Made by a program: the position numbers and the translations under genes. DNA of 64,000 bases from contig NZ_JAHUWT010000002.1 in assembly GCF_019218885.1 (NCBI RefSeq), positions 1 through 64,000 on the forward strand. The letters are read 5' to 3'. The notes below the pieces were generated by a model. It was not told the DNA's origin. It made no database searches and saw only the letters and a list, made by a program, of their open reading frames with translations. The stretch comes from Bordetella sp. BOR01 (GTDB taxonomy: Bacteria; Pseudomonadota; Gammaproteobacteria; Burkholderiales; Burkholderiaceae_B). Below, piece by piece: positions 1 to 8,231 of the stretch. Within the stretch, counting starts at the first letter, position 1. The number at the start of each line of letters is the position of its first letter.

Positions 1-191
1 GCTCGGTGCCGTTCATCGTGATCCAGCTGATCATGGTGGCCGCGGTGATGATCTTCCCCGGCATGGTCATGCACTACAAGGCCGGCGCCTCTACCGTCGA
101 TCCCAGTACGGTCAAGATCGAGATCGACAGCAGCTACGGCAGCGGTGTCTACGGCAGCGGTTCGGACGATCCGGCGGCCGCTTTCAAATAG
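1..191 (+). CDS. Probable TRAP transporter large permease, C-terminal end (partial)
   Basis: Only the last 63 or so codons lie in the window; the 5' part is upstream of base 1. The visible protein starts with a hydrophobic segment (PFIVIQLIMVAAVMIFPG) followed by a short polar tail rich in Ser, Gly and Asp. A last membrane helix ending in FPG plus a short cytoplasmic tail is how DctM-type TRAP large permeases end, and this is the basis for the call. TRAP permeases import organic acids using an ion gradient together with a periplasmic receptor. The assignment rests on one helix, so another multi-helix transporter cannot be excluded. Confidence 0.55.
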   Translation, partial: SVPFIVIQLIMVAAVMIFPGMVMHYKAGASTVDPSTVKIEIDSSYGSGVYGSGSDDPAAAFK

Positions 192-551
192 GGGATCGAG
201 CCGCCGGATCCTGTCACGATTCGGTCAACGACAGGCCTCAAAATATAAGGGATAACCCTTGTAAGGGTTATCCCATCCCCGTCGGATATCCGCGATTTTC
301 GCGCTGTTGCGCCGGGTATCCGGCTGCCACCCGCTCCGTTATTGGGCTGTGAGCGTTTACTCACAATGGCGTCACAGAGAAAAACGCAATGATTCTCGAA
401 GTTGCCCACAAATGTCACGATTTCGAATCTTCCCGACATAAAGTTGCGGCTATCATGCAGACATAAGACGTCGTCAAGAGCCCCCCGGGCAGCTGCCGGG
501 CTTCAAGGCCGAACGATGCGCCCCCACCAACGCATTCTGAAGGAGTCGGAG
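192..551. other. Gene-free stretch between the permease and the YbdK-type gene
   Basis: 360 bases hold no convincing gene. The only clear structure is the inverted repeat at 249-274. The second half must contain the promoter of the downstream ligase gene. TATCAT at 451-456 is a possible -10 box, but no good -35 stands 17 bases upstream. Short open frames here have no ribosome site and unbiased codon use. Confidence 0.6.
249..274. terminator. Perfect 12-bp inverted repeat, probable transcription terminator
   Basis: GGGATAACCCTT and AAGGGTTATCCC are separated by GT, giving a 12-bp perfect stem with a minimal loop. It lies about 57 bases after the permease stop. There is no T-run on the plus-strand side; the minus-strand side continues into TTATATTTTG. 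It may therefore terminate minus-strand transcription better, or act as an mRNA-stabilising 3' hairpin. Confidence 0.5.
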
Positions 552-1799
552 ATGGAACAGATCCCGTTCGTTTCGTCCGCCCCCAATACGCTCGGCATCG
601 AGCTCGAGCTGCAACTCATCAATCCGCGCAGTTTCGACCTGACCGCCGCCGCCGACGAACTGCTCGCCCAAATGGCGAACCATCCCATTGCAGACCGGGT
701 CAAGCCTGAAATCACCCGGTCCATGATCGAACTGAATTCCTCGGTGCACGAGCACCCCATGGGCCTGCTGGCCGAAATGCGCGAAATGCGCGATGCCCTG
801 TGCGAGGCTGCCGACGCCGTGGGCATCTCGGTGGCCGGCGGCGGCGCCCACCCCTTCATGCGCTGGCAAGAACGCGCCATTTCCGATTCGCCCCGGTTCC
901 AGTACCTGGCCGAGATGTACGGCTACCTGGCCCGCCAGTTCACGGTGTTCGGCCAGCATATCCACCTGGGCGTGCCCTCGGGGGACGCGGCGGTGCGCAT
1001 GGTGCGCAGCCTGTCGCCCTACGTGCCGCATTTCATTGCCTTGTCGGCGTCTTCGCCCTACTACGAAGGCGTGGATACCTTGTTCTCGTGCTGCCGCCTG
1101 AATGCCGTCAGCAGCTTCCCGCTGGCCGGCCACCTGCCGGCCGACGTTACCGACTGGTACCGGTTCGAGGCCCACATGGCGCAACTGCGCGCCAGCGGCC
1201 TGGCCGAAAGCATCAAGGACCTGTACTGGGATATCCGTCCCAAGCCCGAATTCGGCACGGTCGAGATCCGCGTGTGCGATACGCCGCTGACCGTCGAACG
1301 CGCCTGCCAGTTGGCCGCGTTCGCGCAGGCGCTGGCGGTGCTGGTCTCGCGCGAGCCCGAACCGGCGCAGACTGCCTGGCTGGCTTACCGCAGCAATCAT
1401 TTCCAGGCCTGCCGCTTCGGCCTGCAAGGCAGCTACGTCACCCCGGACGGCCAGCGCCTGCGCCTGATCGACCACTTGCGCAGCTTGTTCCAGCGCCTGA
1501 TGCCCATTGCCGACGAACTGGGTACCGGCGACATCTTGGCGGCCCTGCGCGACGAATCCATCCGCAATGGCAACGATGCCCGCTGGCTGCGCAGCCAGTT
1601 CCACCGGGTGCGCGACCTGCCGCTGGTGGTTGAATCGATGGCGCGCATATGGCGCGGCGAACGCGATACCAGCAGCACGGCGGCCGAGGTGCCACGGCGC
1701 CGTATCCGCGCCACGTCCGAGCCGGTGCTTGGGGTGCAGGCCCTGGCCACGCCGGAAGCCGGCGTCACGCCGGGCTGGCGGCCCGACCGCCTGCACTGA
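552..1799 (+). CDS. ybdK: YbdK-family carboxylate-amine ligase (glutamate-cysteine ligase type 2)
   Basis: The protein has 415 residues and opens with a [11 protein letters not shown] stretch, the first acidic metal/ATP motif of the GCS2 fold. It continues with conserved pieces such as the H-P-F-M-R-W region near residue 100 and GQHIHLGVP around residue 134. Family members join a carboxylate to an amine at the expense of ATP; E. coli YbdK has weak gamma-glutamylcysteine ligase activity. ATG at 552 was chosen because AAGGAG lies just upstream and the family start motif follows at once; an upstream in-frame ATG at 402 would add an arginine-rich unrelated segment. It stands alone, convergent with the next gene, 15 bases apart. 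The natural substrate is unknown. Confidence 0.85.
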   Translation: MEQIPFVSSAPNTLGIELELQLINPRSFDLTAAADELLAQMANHPIADRVKPEITRSMIELNSSVHEHPMGLLAEMREMRDALCEAADAVGISVAGGGAHPFMRWQERAISDSPRFQYLAEMYGYLARQFTVFGQHIHLGVPSGDAAVRMVRSLSPYVPHFIALSASSPYYEGVDTLFSCCRLNAVSSFPLAGHLPADVTDWYRFEAHMAQLRASGLAESIKDLYWDIRPKPEFGTVEIRVCDTPLTVERACQLAAFAQALAVLVSREPEPAQTAWLAYRSNHFQACRFGLQGSYVTPDGQRLRLIDHLRSLFQRLMPIADELGTGDILAALRDESIRNGNDARWLRSQFHRVRDLPLVVESMARIWRGERDTSSTAAEVPRRRIRATSEPVLGVQALATPEAGVTPGWRPDRLH

Positions 1800-1814
1800 G
1801 CCGCGGCCGGGCGC

Positions 1815-2744
1815 TCAGCCAGCCCGGCGTCCGCCAATGGCGCTGACCGACAGCCGCGTCTCGCCCGGGGCGCTGCGCCGTGCGGCGGCGCGCCAGGCAT
1901 GGCCGTAGGCCACTTCGATCGTCAGCGGGATCACACCTTCGGCATTGCGCTGCGCTTCCAGCGCGGCGCATAGGCGGTCGCGCCAGCCGCGCCCGGCCAG
2001 GCCGCGGCGCCGGTCGCGCGCGGGGTTGCCACCCAGCGCGCGTATATCTTGCAGCAACCGTTCAGGGCTGCGGTACGTCAGTGTCAGGGTGTCCTGGTCC
2101 ATGACCGGGTCGGAAAAGCCGTTTTCCACCAGCAGGTCGCCGAAGTCGTGCATGTCCACGAACGAAGGCGTGGCGGTGCGCAGGCCGGCGTCGTCCAGCG
2201 CCTGGCGCAGTTCGCGCAGCGTGGCCGGCCCTAGACAGGAAAACATCGCCAGCCCGCCCACCTTCAGGACGCGGCGCCATTCGGCCAGTACCGCATGCGG
2301 CGTGGGGTGCCAGTGCAACGCCAGGTTGGACCACACCAGGTCCAGCGATTCGGCGGCCAGGCCGGTGTCGGCCAGGTCGGCGCGTACGAACCGCGGGCCG
2401 TTGCCGCGCCGGCCCACCAGCTTGCCCAGCCAATCGGCCACGCTGCCGGCCGCATGGCGTTGGCGGGCGTGCTCAAGCAGGGTTTCGCTGGCGTCCAGGC
2501 CCAGGTAGGTCGACTGGGGGTAGCGCTCGCGCAGCAGCGGCAGGTTGTCGCCGGCGCCGCAGCCGGCATCCAGCAGGGCGGCCGGTTGCAGGCGTATGTA
2601 TTGCAGCCGCCCCAGCATGCGACGGGCGATTTCGCCATACAGGAATTGCGCGTCGGACAAGTCGCCGCGGCGCGAGAATTGCCGCACGACGTGGGCGGGC
2701 ACCAGGGGCAGGGTAGGCGGGGATTCGGGTGAAGACTGTGACAT
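1815..2744 (-). CDS. SAM-dependent methyltransferase, BioC-like
   Basis: A class I methyltransferase of 309 residues. The SAM-binding motif I is LLDAGCGAGD at about residues 57-66. It is followed by an acidic residue after strand 2 (YLGLDAS) and by the LVWSNLALHWHP motif, which is typical of BioC, the malonyl-ACP O-methyltransferase that starts pimelate synthesis for biotin. The start at 2744 begins MSQSS and leaves 76 bases to the divergent comF gene; longer frames upstream overlap comF. No other biotin gene is visible nearby, so BioC is the best family name but the role in biotin synthesis is inferred. Confidence 0.75.
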   Translation of the reverse strand: MSQSSPESPPTLPLVPAHVVRQFSRRGDLSDAQFLYGEIARRMLGRLQYIRLQPAALLDAGCGAGDNLPLLRERYPQSTYLGLDASETLLEHARQRHAAGSVADWLGKLVGRRGNGPRFVRADLADTGLAAESLDLVWSNLALHWHPTPHAVLAEWRRVLKVGGLAMFSCLGPATLRELRQALDDAGLRTATPSFVDMHDFGDLLVENGFSDPVMDQDTLTLTYRSPERLLQDIRALGGNPARDRRRGLAGRGWRDRLCAALEAQRNAEGVIPLTIEVAYGHAWRAAARRSAPGETRLSVSAIGGRRAG

Positions 2745-2820
2745 GAAGGGCGCACCGCGGGGCGGCGGCGCTGCAAAAGCGTGATGTGATATCGGCCGTT
2801 CGGTGCTCGGACCAGCCGTC

Positions 2821-3633
2821 ATGTCGCCCATTATTGCCCATTCGCGCCTTCTGTTCCCGTTGCGATCCGCCGCCCGGCGCATGCTGGCCGGCCTGGCCTC
2901 GGATTGCCCGCTGTGCGGCGGGTTGGCCGCGGGCGGGCTGCTGTGCCCGGGCTGCGCCGTCGATATCGGGCGCACCATGCACGATGGCGGCCCCCGCTGC
3001 GCGCGCTGTGCCTTGCGGCTGGAGGCGGCCGCGCAAAGCTGCCCAGACTGCGCCCGCGCCGCCCCCGCCTTTACCCGCACCATCGCCGCGTTCGACTACG
3101 AACCGCCATTTGACAGCCTGATCGGCCGCTACAAGGCAGAACGGCGCTACGGGTTGGCGACCGCACTGGCGCAACTGCTGGCCGACGCCACGGCACGGCA
3201 GGTGGTGCGCCTGCACCCTGCCACGCTATTGATCCCGATTCCGTCCAGCCAGGCCTCGTTGCGGCGGCGCGGCTTCAATCCGGCAGCCGAACTGGCCGCC
3301 GGCCTGGCGGCCGCGTTGCGATTGCCGTTGCGGCGCGGCGTACTGCAGCGCGTGCGCGAAGGCCCGCGGCAGGCTGCCGGCAACCGCCAGGCACGCCGCC
3401 AGGGCGCGCAGGGCTTGTTCCATTGCGGCCAGCCCGTGCCAGGATGCCGCGTGGGGCTGGTCGACGATGTGATGACCACCGGCAGCACCGTGGACGCCGC
3501 CGCGCGTGCCCTGCTGCAAGCCGGCGCTGCGGAAGTCACGGTGCTGGTGGCCGCGCGCACGCCGGTGCGGGCTGACCCGCCCCCGGCCGCTAGCGCATCA
3601 CGAACGGGTTGCCCACCGGCGCGCCGGCATTGA
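2821..3633 (+). CDS. ComF-family phosphoribosyltransferase-like protein
   Basis: 270 residues. The N-terminal part holds four Cys pairs (about 29/32, 42/45, 60/63, 74/77) that can bind zinc, as in ComF double zinc ribbons. The C-terminal part is a type I phosphoribosyltransferase domain whose PRPP loop is visible as VGLVDDVMTTGST at about 211-223. ComF proteins are needed for DNA uptake in naturally competent bacteria. In most proteobacteria the role is unproven. The gene is divergent from the methyltransferase, and its 3' end runs 44 bases into the convergent aldehyde dehydrogenase gene, giving an antisense overlap with a low-complexity tail. Confidence 0.87.
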   Translation: MSPIIAHSRLLFPLRSAARRMLAGLASDCPLCGGLAAGGLLCPGCAVDIGRTMHDGGPRCARCALRLEAAAQSCPDCARAAPAFTRTIAAFDYEPPFDSLIGRYKAERRYGLATALAQLLADATARQVVRLHPATLLIPIPSSQASLRRRGFNPAAELAAGLAAALRLPLRRGVLQRVREGPRQAAGNRQARRQGAQGLFHCGQPVPGCRVGLVDDVMTTGSTVDAAARALLQAGAAEVTVLVAARTPVRADPPPAASASRTGCPPARRH

Positions 3634-5068
3634 TCACCACGCTTTTCACCTGCTGGTATTCGCGCATGGCATCGATGCCGCTTTCGCGGCCCAGGCCCGA
3701 ATCCTTGTAGCCGCCGAACGGCATCAGGTAGCTGACCAGGCGATAGGTGTTGACCCATACCGTGCCCGACTGGATGCGTTCGGCCATGCGCAGCGCGCGG
3801 CCGATGTCGCGCGTCCATACCCCGGCGCCCAGGCCGAAGCGCACGTCGTTGCCCAGCCGGACGGCTTCGTCTTCGTCTTTGAAGCGGATGATGGACAGCA
3901 CCGGTCCGAACACTTCTTCCTGCGCGATGCGCATGGCGTTGTCGACGTCGCCGAAGATGGTGGGCTGGATGAAGCGGCCGTCTTTCCAGGGGCCTTCGCG
4001 CACGGGTTCGCCGCCCAGCAGCAGCCGCGCGCCTTCCTGGCGGGCGATGTCGATGTATTCGAGCACCTTGCGGTACTGCGGCGGCGTGGTGATGGGGCCG
4101 ACCTGGGTGTCGGCCTGCATCGGGTCGCCCATCTTGGCGGTACGCGCCAGTGCCACCAGTTTTTCGACGAAGGCGTCGTAGATGCTGTCTTGCAGCAGCA
4201 GGCGCGAGCCGGCGATGCAGGTCTGGCCGGTGGCCGCGAAAATGCCGGACACCGCGCCATTGACGGCGTCGTCCAGGTTGGCGTCGTCGAACACGATGTT
4301 GGGCGACTTGCCGCCCAGTTCCAGGCTGACGTGCTTGAAGCCGCGCGCGGCCTGTTCATTGATAAGGCGGCCGGTGGCGTCCGAACCGGTGAAAGTGATC
4401 TTGCGCACGTGCGGGTGCGTGACCAGCGGCGTGCCGACCTCGGCGCCAAAGCCGGTGACCACGTTCACCACACCGGGCGGAAAACCAGCCTCTTCGAACA
4501 GCTTGACGAATTCCAGGGTGGACGCCGACGTGAATTCCGATGGCTTCAGTACCAGCGTGCAGCCCGCCGCCAGCGCCGGCGCGATCTTCCAGGTCAGCAG
4601 CAGCAGCGGCGAATTCCAGGGGGTGATGGCGGCCACCACGCCCAGCGGCTCGCGGCGGGTATAGCCAAAGTGGCCGGGCTTGTCGATGGGCGGTACGGTG
4701 CCTTCGATCTTGTCGGCCAGGCCGCCGTAGTAATAGAACCATTGCGGCATATATTTCAGCTGGCCGGCCATTTCGGCGTACAGCTTGCCGTTGTCGCGTA
4801 CTTCGGTGCGCGCCAGTGTTTCGGCATCGCGGGCGATCAGGTCGCCCAGGCGATGCAGCAATTGCCCGCGCTGGCTGGGCGTGTAGCTGGCCCACGGACC
4901 CTCGCGGCCGGCGCGGTGAGCCGCCTGCACGGCGCGGTCCACGTCTTCGGCGTTGCCTTTGGGAATGCTGGCCCAGGGCTTGCCGTCGCAGGGGTTATCG
5001 GACTCGAACCACTCGCCCGAGGCGGGGTCGACGTACTGGCCATCGATGTAGAGCTGGTAACGCTTCAA
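3590..5068 (-). CDS. NAD(P)-dependent aldehyde dehydrogenase
   Basis: 492 residues, the usual length of the family. Visible signatures are TPWNSPLLL, the cofactor-contact motif FTGSDATG, the glutamate motif LELGGKSPN near residue 250 and the catalytic cysteine in GQTCIAGSR at residue 284. It oxidises an aldehyde to the acid; the substrate is not evident. A TTG start at 5068 is preferred: GGAGA stands just upstream and the protein then starts with the typical YIDGQYVDPASGEW segment. An upstream in-frame ATG would add residues with no family counterpart. It seems monocistronic. Confidence 0.88.
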   Translation of the reverse strand: MKRYQLYIDGQYVDPASGEWFESDNPCDGKPWASIPKGNAEDVDRAVQAAHRAGREGPWASYTPSQRGQLLHRLGDLIARDAETLARTEVRDNGKLYAEMAGQLKYMPQWFYYYGGLADKIEGTVPPIDKPGHFGYTRREPLGVVAAITPWNSPLLLLTWKIAPALAAGCTLVLKPSEFTSASTLEFVKLFEEAGFPPGVVNVVTGFGAEVGTPLVTHPHVRKITFTGSDATGRLINEQAARGFKHVSLELGGKSPNIVFDDANLDDAVNGAVSGIFAATGQTCIAGSRLLLQDSIYDAFVEKLVALARTAKMGDPMQADTQVGPITTPPQYRKVLEYIDIARQEGARLLLGGEPVREGPWKDGRFIQPTIFGDVDNAMRIAQEEVFGPVLSIIRFKDEDEAVRLGNDVRFGLGAGVWTRDIGRALRMAERIQSGTVWVNTYRLVSYLMPFGGYKDSGLGRESGIDAMREYQQVKSVVINAGAPVGNPFVMR

Positions 5069-5283
5069 GATAGGTCTCCGTCGTGTCGGTATGTTGCCCA
5101 GGCCTGGCACCTGCACTGAAGCTGTCTATTGTGGCGCAATGCGCGGGCGGCGCGTGCCGTTGGCTGCCGGATTTTGCTTCGCTTTTCTGAAAGGACGGGT
5201 TTGCAACGGCATAACCCTGCCGGCACCCTGGCACAATAGCGGGCATCATGCGCCGCGGGCCGTCCGCGCGCCAGGATGGAATC

Positions 5284-5754
5284 ATGTTTCACGTCGTACT
5301 CGTCTGCCCCGAAATCCCGCCCAACACCGGCAATGCCATCCGCCTGTGCGCCAATACCGGTGCGCAATTGCACCTGGTGCGCCCACTGGGCTTCCAGCTC
5401 GATGATGCGCGCATGCGCCGCGCCGGGCTCGATTATCACGAATGGCAACCTGTGCAGGTGCACGACAGCTTGCCCGATGCGTTGGCCGCCACGGGGGCCG
5501 GGGCCGCGCATATCTACGCCCTGACCACCCGGGCGCAGCGCAATGTGGCCGACGTGGCATTCGGCCCGGGCGATGTATTCGTATTCGGCCGCGAGACTGC
5601 GGGCCTGTCCGATGCGCACATGGCCTTGTTTGCGCCGCAGCAGTGCCTGCGCCTGCCCATGCGGGCAGGCCAGCGCAGCCTGAACTTGTCGAATGCCGTG
5701 GCGGTCACCGTATTCGAGGCGTGGCGCCAGAACGGCTACGCCGGCGGGGGCTAG
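5284..5754 (+). CDS. trmL: tRNA (cytidine(34)-2'-O)-methyltransferase TrmL
   Basis: 156 residues, a minimal SPOUT (SpoU) methyltransferase without extra RNA-binding domain. Motif 1 is visible at the N-terminus ([18 protein letters not shown]), motif 2 as the FGRETAGL stretch and motif 3 near the C-terminus as [18 protein letters not shown]. These form the trefoil knot that binds SAM. TrmL methylates the wobble base of tRNA-Leu isoacceptors. The ATG at 5284 is used because the family begins directly with the [10 protein letters not shown] strand. Confidence 0.93.
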   Translation: MFHVVLVCPEIPPNTGNAIRLCANTGAQLHLVRPLGFQLDDARMRRAGLDYHEWQPVQVHDSLPDALAATGAGAAHIYALTTRAQRNVADVAFGPGDVFVFGRETAGLSDAHMALFAPQQCLRLPMRAGQRSLNLSNAVAVTVFEAWRQNGYAGGG

Positions 5755-5767
5755 CGGGGCGCGCTAG

Positions 5768-7255
5768 CTAGCGGCCATCGTAGAGGGCGGGTTCCAGCGG
5801 GTACAGGGGCCGCGCGCGCTTGCGGTACGGGAAAATGCCGTAATCCGATGTGGTGGCGCCGGGGCTGTCGCATTCGACCAGGCCGGCCGAGATCGGCACG
5901 AACACCGGGCGGCAGTACATGCGCGACTTCAACAACAGGTAGCGGGCGCCGCGCGGGTCTTGTCCCACGCTTTCGAATACGCCCAGGTCCCAGGGTTCGT
6001 GGGGACGTTCGCACAACACCAGGCAGGCCGTCCCGGTATCGAGCACGGCCGTGCGCCCCATATGGCACAGCATGCCGGTATAGGTGGGGCCGCTGATGCG
6101 GTACTGGCCGTCGGTAATGGTGCGCACCACGCCGTCCAGCACGAACGGCCGGACGTGGATGCCCAGGTGCGCCAGCGAACGCTTGTTCCCTACCGGCACT
6201 GACACGCGCGCGCCAACGCCCGCCGCGATCAGTTGCGCCACGGCCTCGGGGTCGCACAGCGGCCCGGCCAGGATGCCGCCCAGGCCCTTTGCCAAGGCGG
6301 CTTCCAGTACCGCGGTGGTGTCGCAGGTGCCGCCCGAATTGCAGTTGTCGCCGTGATCCAGTAGCAGCACGGGGCGGTCTTGCCCTGCGGCCATGCCGAC
6401 AGCGCGCGCCAACGACGCATCCAAGGGGTCGCTGCGGTATACGAAACCGTCGCGCTGGTCCCAGATCTGCGCCGCCACCTGGGCGGCGGCGCGATCGGCA
6501 GCCGCCGCATCGCCGTCGGCCACGGCGATCACGCTGATGCAGGGGCGCTCGATGTCGGCCAGGCTGAAGCCGGCCAGCACCGATACGGCCAGCAGGCCCT
6601 GGCTTTCCAGCCGGCCGGCGGCCTCGACCGCCGCGCGCATGGCGCCCTGGCCGGTGGCCGAGCGCAGCGTATGGGTCATCAGCGGCAATTGCCGCCAGGC
6701 CAGGATGGGCCGGCAGCGGCCATCCAGCATGTCGAACAGCAGGCGGCCGGCATGGTCGCCGGTTTCGTACATGTCGACATGCGGGTAGGTCTTGAAGCCG
6801 ACGATCACGTCGGCGTTGTCCATCATGGCCTGGGTGACATTGCCGTGCAGGTCCAGCGCCACGCCGATGGGCACGCCGGGCGCCGCGGCCCGCACGCGCC
6901 GCAGCAGCTCGCCTTCGCCGTCGTCGCAGTGTTCGGCCACCATGGCGCCGTGCAGGTCCAGCAGGATGGCATCGCAGCCCGGCGCGGCGGCGATGATGCG
7001 CGCGCACATCTGCTCGTAGGCGTCGGCCGCCACGGGCCCGCTGGGATAGGCCCAGCCCGACACCGGCGTGACCAGGGCCGCCTGGCGAGCCTGGGCCAGG
7101 TCGATGAAAGCCGCCATGGCGGTGCGTTGGCCGTGATTGGCGCGATAAGCGGCCTCGTCATAGTCGGGGCCATGTTCGCCAAACGCCTCCAGGGGCGTGG
7201 GCACCGGCGAAAACGTATTGGTCTCGTGGTTCAGGCGGGCGATCAGGACTTTCAT
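5768..7255 (-). CDS. M81 family metallopeptidase (MlrC/microcystinase-like)
   Basis: 495 residues in two parts: an N-terminal M81 domain starting MKVLIARLNHETNTFSP and a C-terminal MlrC domain. Metal-ligand-like stretches are the N-terminal HETNTF, the LDLHGAMV segment near residue 100 and LLDHGDNCNSGG in the second half. Family members include microcystin-degrading MlrC, but most are enzymes of unknown substrate in soil proteobacteria. The start at 7255 follows GGAGC and begins exactly with the family motif. Adjacent genes give no hint of a substrate. Confidence 0.82.
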   Translation of the reverse strand: MKVLIARLNHETNTFSPVPTPLEAFGEHGPDYDEAAYRANHGQRTAMAAFIDLAQARQAALVTPVSGWAYPSGPVAADAYEQMCARIIAAAPGCDAILLDLHGAMVAEHCDDGEGELLRRVRAAAPGVPIGVALDLHGNVTQAMMDNADVIVGFKTYPHVDMYETGDHAGRLLFDMLDGRCRPILAWRQLPLMTHTLRSATGQGAMRAAVEAAGRLESQGLLAVSVLAGFSLADIERPCISVIAVADGDAAAADRAAAQVAAQIWDQRDGFVYRSDPLDASLARAVGMAAGQDRPVLLLDHGDNCNSGGTCDTTAVLEAALAKGLGGILAGPLCDPEAVAQLIAAGVGARVSVPVGNKRSLAHLGIHVRPFVLDGVVRTITDGQYRISGPTYTGMLCHMGRTAVLDTGTACLVLCERPHEPWDLGVFESVGQDPRGARYLLLKSRMYCRPVFVPISAGLVECDSPGATTSDYGIFPYRKRARPLYPLEPALYDGR

Positions 7256-7363
7256 GCGCGGAGCTCCGGCGGCGCTGGCTGTCTTGCGACGGTAGCAGAT
7301 TGCCCGGCGCCACGCAGTCGCGTCGTCCGCGACCGTCGCGCCAAAAGACTTCACGCCGCAGAA

Positions 7364-7380
7364 TTTACGCAGATTTTATG
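7364..7380. promoter_or_regulatory. AT-rich direct TTTA repeats upstream of the porin-kdp block
   Basis: TTTACGCAGATTTTATG stands out in a GC-rich context, about 87 bases before the porin start. KdpE of E. coli binds a T-rich site with TTTATA- and TTTACA-like halves, so this is a candidate KdpE site. The match is loose and the claim is inference. Confidence 0.25.
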
Positions 7381-7466
7381 TAGAGGCCGGATTGTGGAAT
7401 GGAAAATATACGGGCACCGGTCGCAGAATTTCGGATGGCTATTTCGCCGTTTGTCATCCAGGCAAC

Positions 7467-8174
7467 ATGAAGCGCAAACACTCTTCGCTACCTTCCACGG
7501 CTGTCTCTTTTTCGGCGGGTTTTCTACTTCTGACGGCGGCGCATGGCGCGGCCGCCGACGTTACCGGCTCGGCGACAGTGACCTCCGACTACGTCTGGCG
7601 CGGTTCCTCGCAGACGCAAGAAGATCCGGCGGTGCAGGCCGGCATCAAGTATGCCCACGAATCGGGCCTGTATGGATCCGTCTGGGGCTCCAACGTCAAG
7701 TTCAAGCCGGATAACGGTGCGTCCAGCGAGTTCGATCTTGCGCTGGGCTGGAATGGAGACATCGCCCAGGACTGGGCGCTGGATGTTTATTTCCTGCGTT
7801 ATCAATACCCGTCCGCCGACGTCGATCTCAACTGGAATGAAATCAATGCCGCCGTCACCTGGCGCCAGAACTACTGGCTGGCATTGGGGGTTTCAGACAA
7901 CGCCATGGCCAGCGACACCACGGGTACCTATGTGCAGTTGGGCGCCCGCTATCCGATCGACGAGCAATGGCGTGTCGAAGGCGCCATCGCCCATTACTTC
8001 CTGGATAGTGACTACGCCGACAGCTACACGCATGGCTACGTGGGCGTGGTGTGGGCCTTCAAGGCACCGTTCGAGGCGCGCCTGACGCTGCACGGCACCG
8101 ATTCCGCCGCCAAGCGGCTGTTTCCCGGCGCGGCGGGATCGCGCGTCGAATTCGCGGTCCAGGCCGCCTTCTAA
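7467..8174 (+). CDS. TorF-family putative porin (TIGR02001 type outer membrane protein)
   Basis: 235 residues with an N-terminal export signal ending near AAHGAAA, then a beta-rich protein beginning DVTGSATVTSDYVWRG, the hallmark start of the Gcw_chp/TorF family. Aromatic-rich alternating strands and a C-terminal residue pattern ending in Phe (VQAAF) fit an outer-membrane barrel. It lies only 57 bases upstream of kdpA on the same strand, so co-transcription with the potassium system is plausible. The ATG at 7467 gives a proper signal peptide; longer in-frame starts do not. Confidence 0.8.
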   Translation: MKRKHSSLPSTAVSFSAGFLLLTAAHGAAADVTGSATVTSDYVWRGSSQTQEDPAVQAGIKYAHESGLYGSVWGSNVKFKPDNGASSEFDLALGWNGDIAQDWALDVYFLRYQYPSADVDLNWNEINAAVTWRQNYWLALGVSDNAMASDTTGTYVQLGARYPIDEQWRVEGAIAHYFLDSDYADSYTHGYVGVVWAFKAPFEARLTLHGTDSAAKRLFPGAAGSRVEFAVQAAF

Positions 8175-8231
8175 GCAAGCTACTCATGGCTGCTGTTTTC
8201 GTGCCGCCATGATCATCCGGAAATTTCTATC

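Noticed and set aside
3506-5119. 537-codon plus-strand frame opposite the aldehyde dehydrogenase gene
   Set aside because: Antisense shadow of a well-supported gene; composition biased and no domain recognisable.
8175-8231. Possible kdpF before kdpA
   Set aside because: The gap of 57 bases is too short for the usual small subunit of about 29 residues and no hydrophobic frame with a ribosome site is present.
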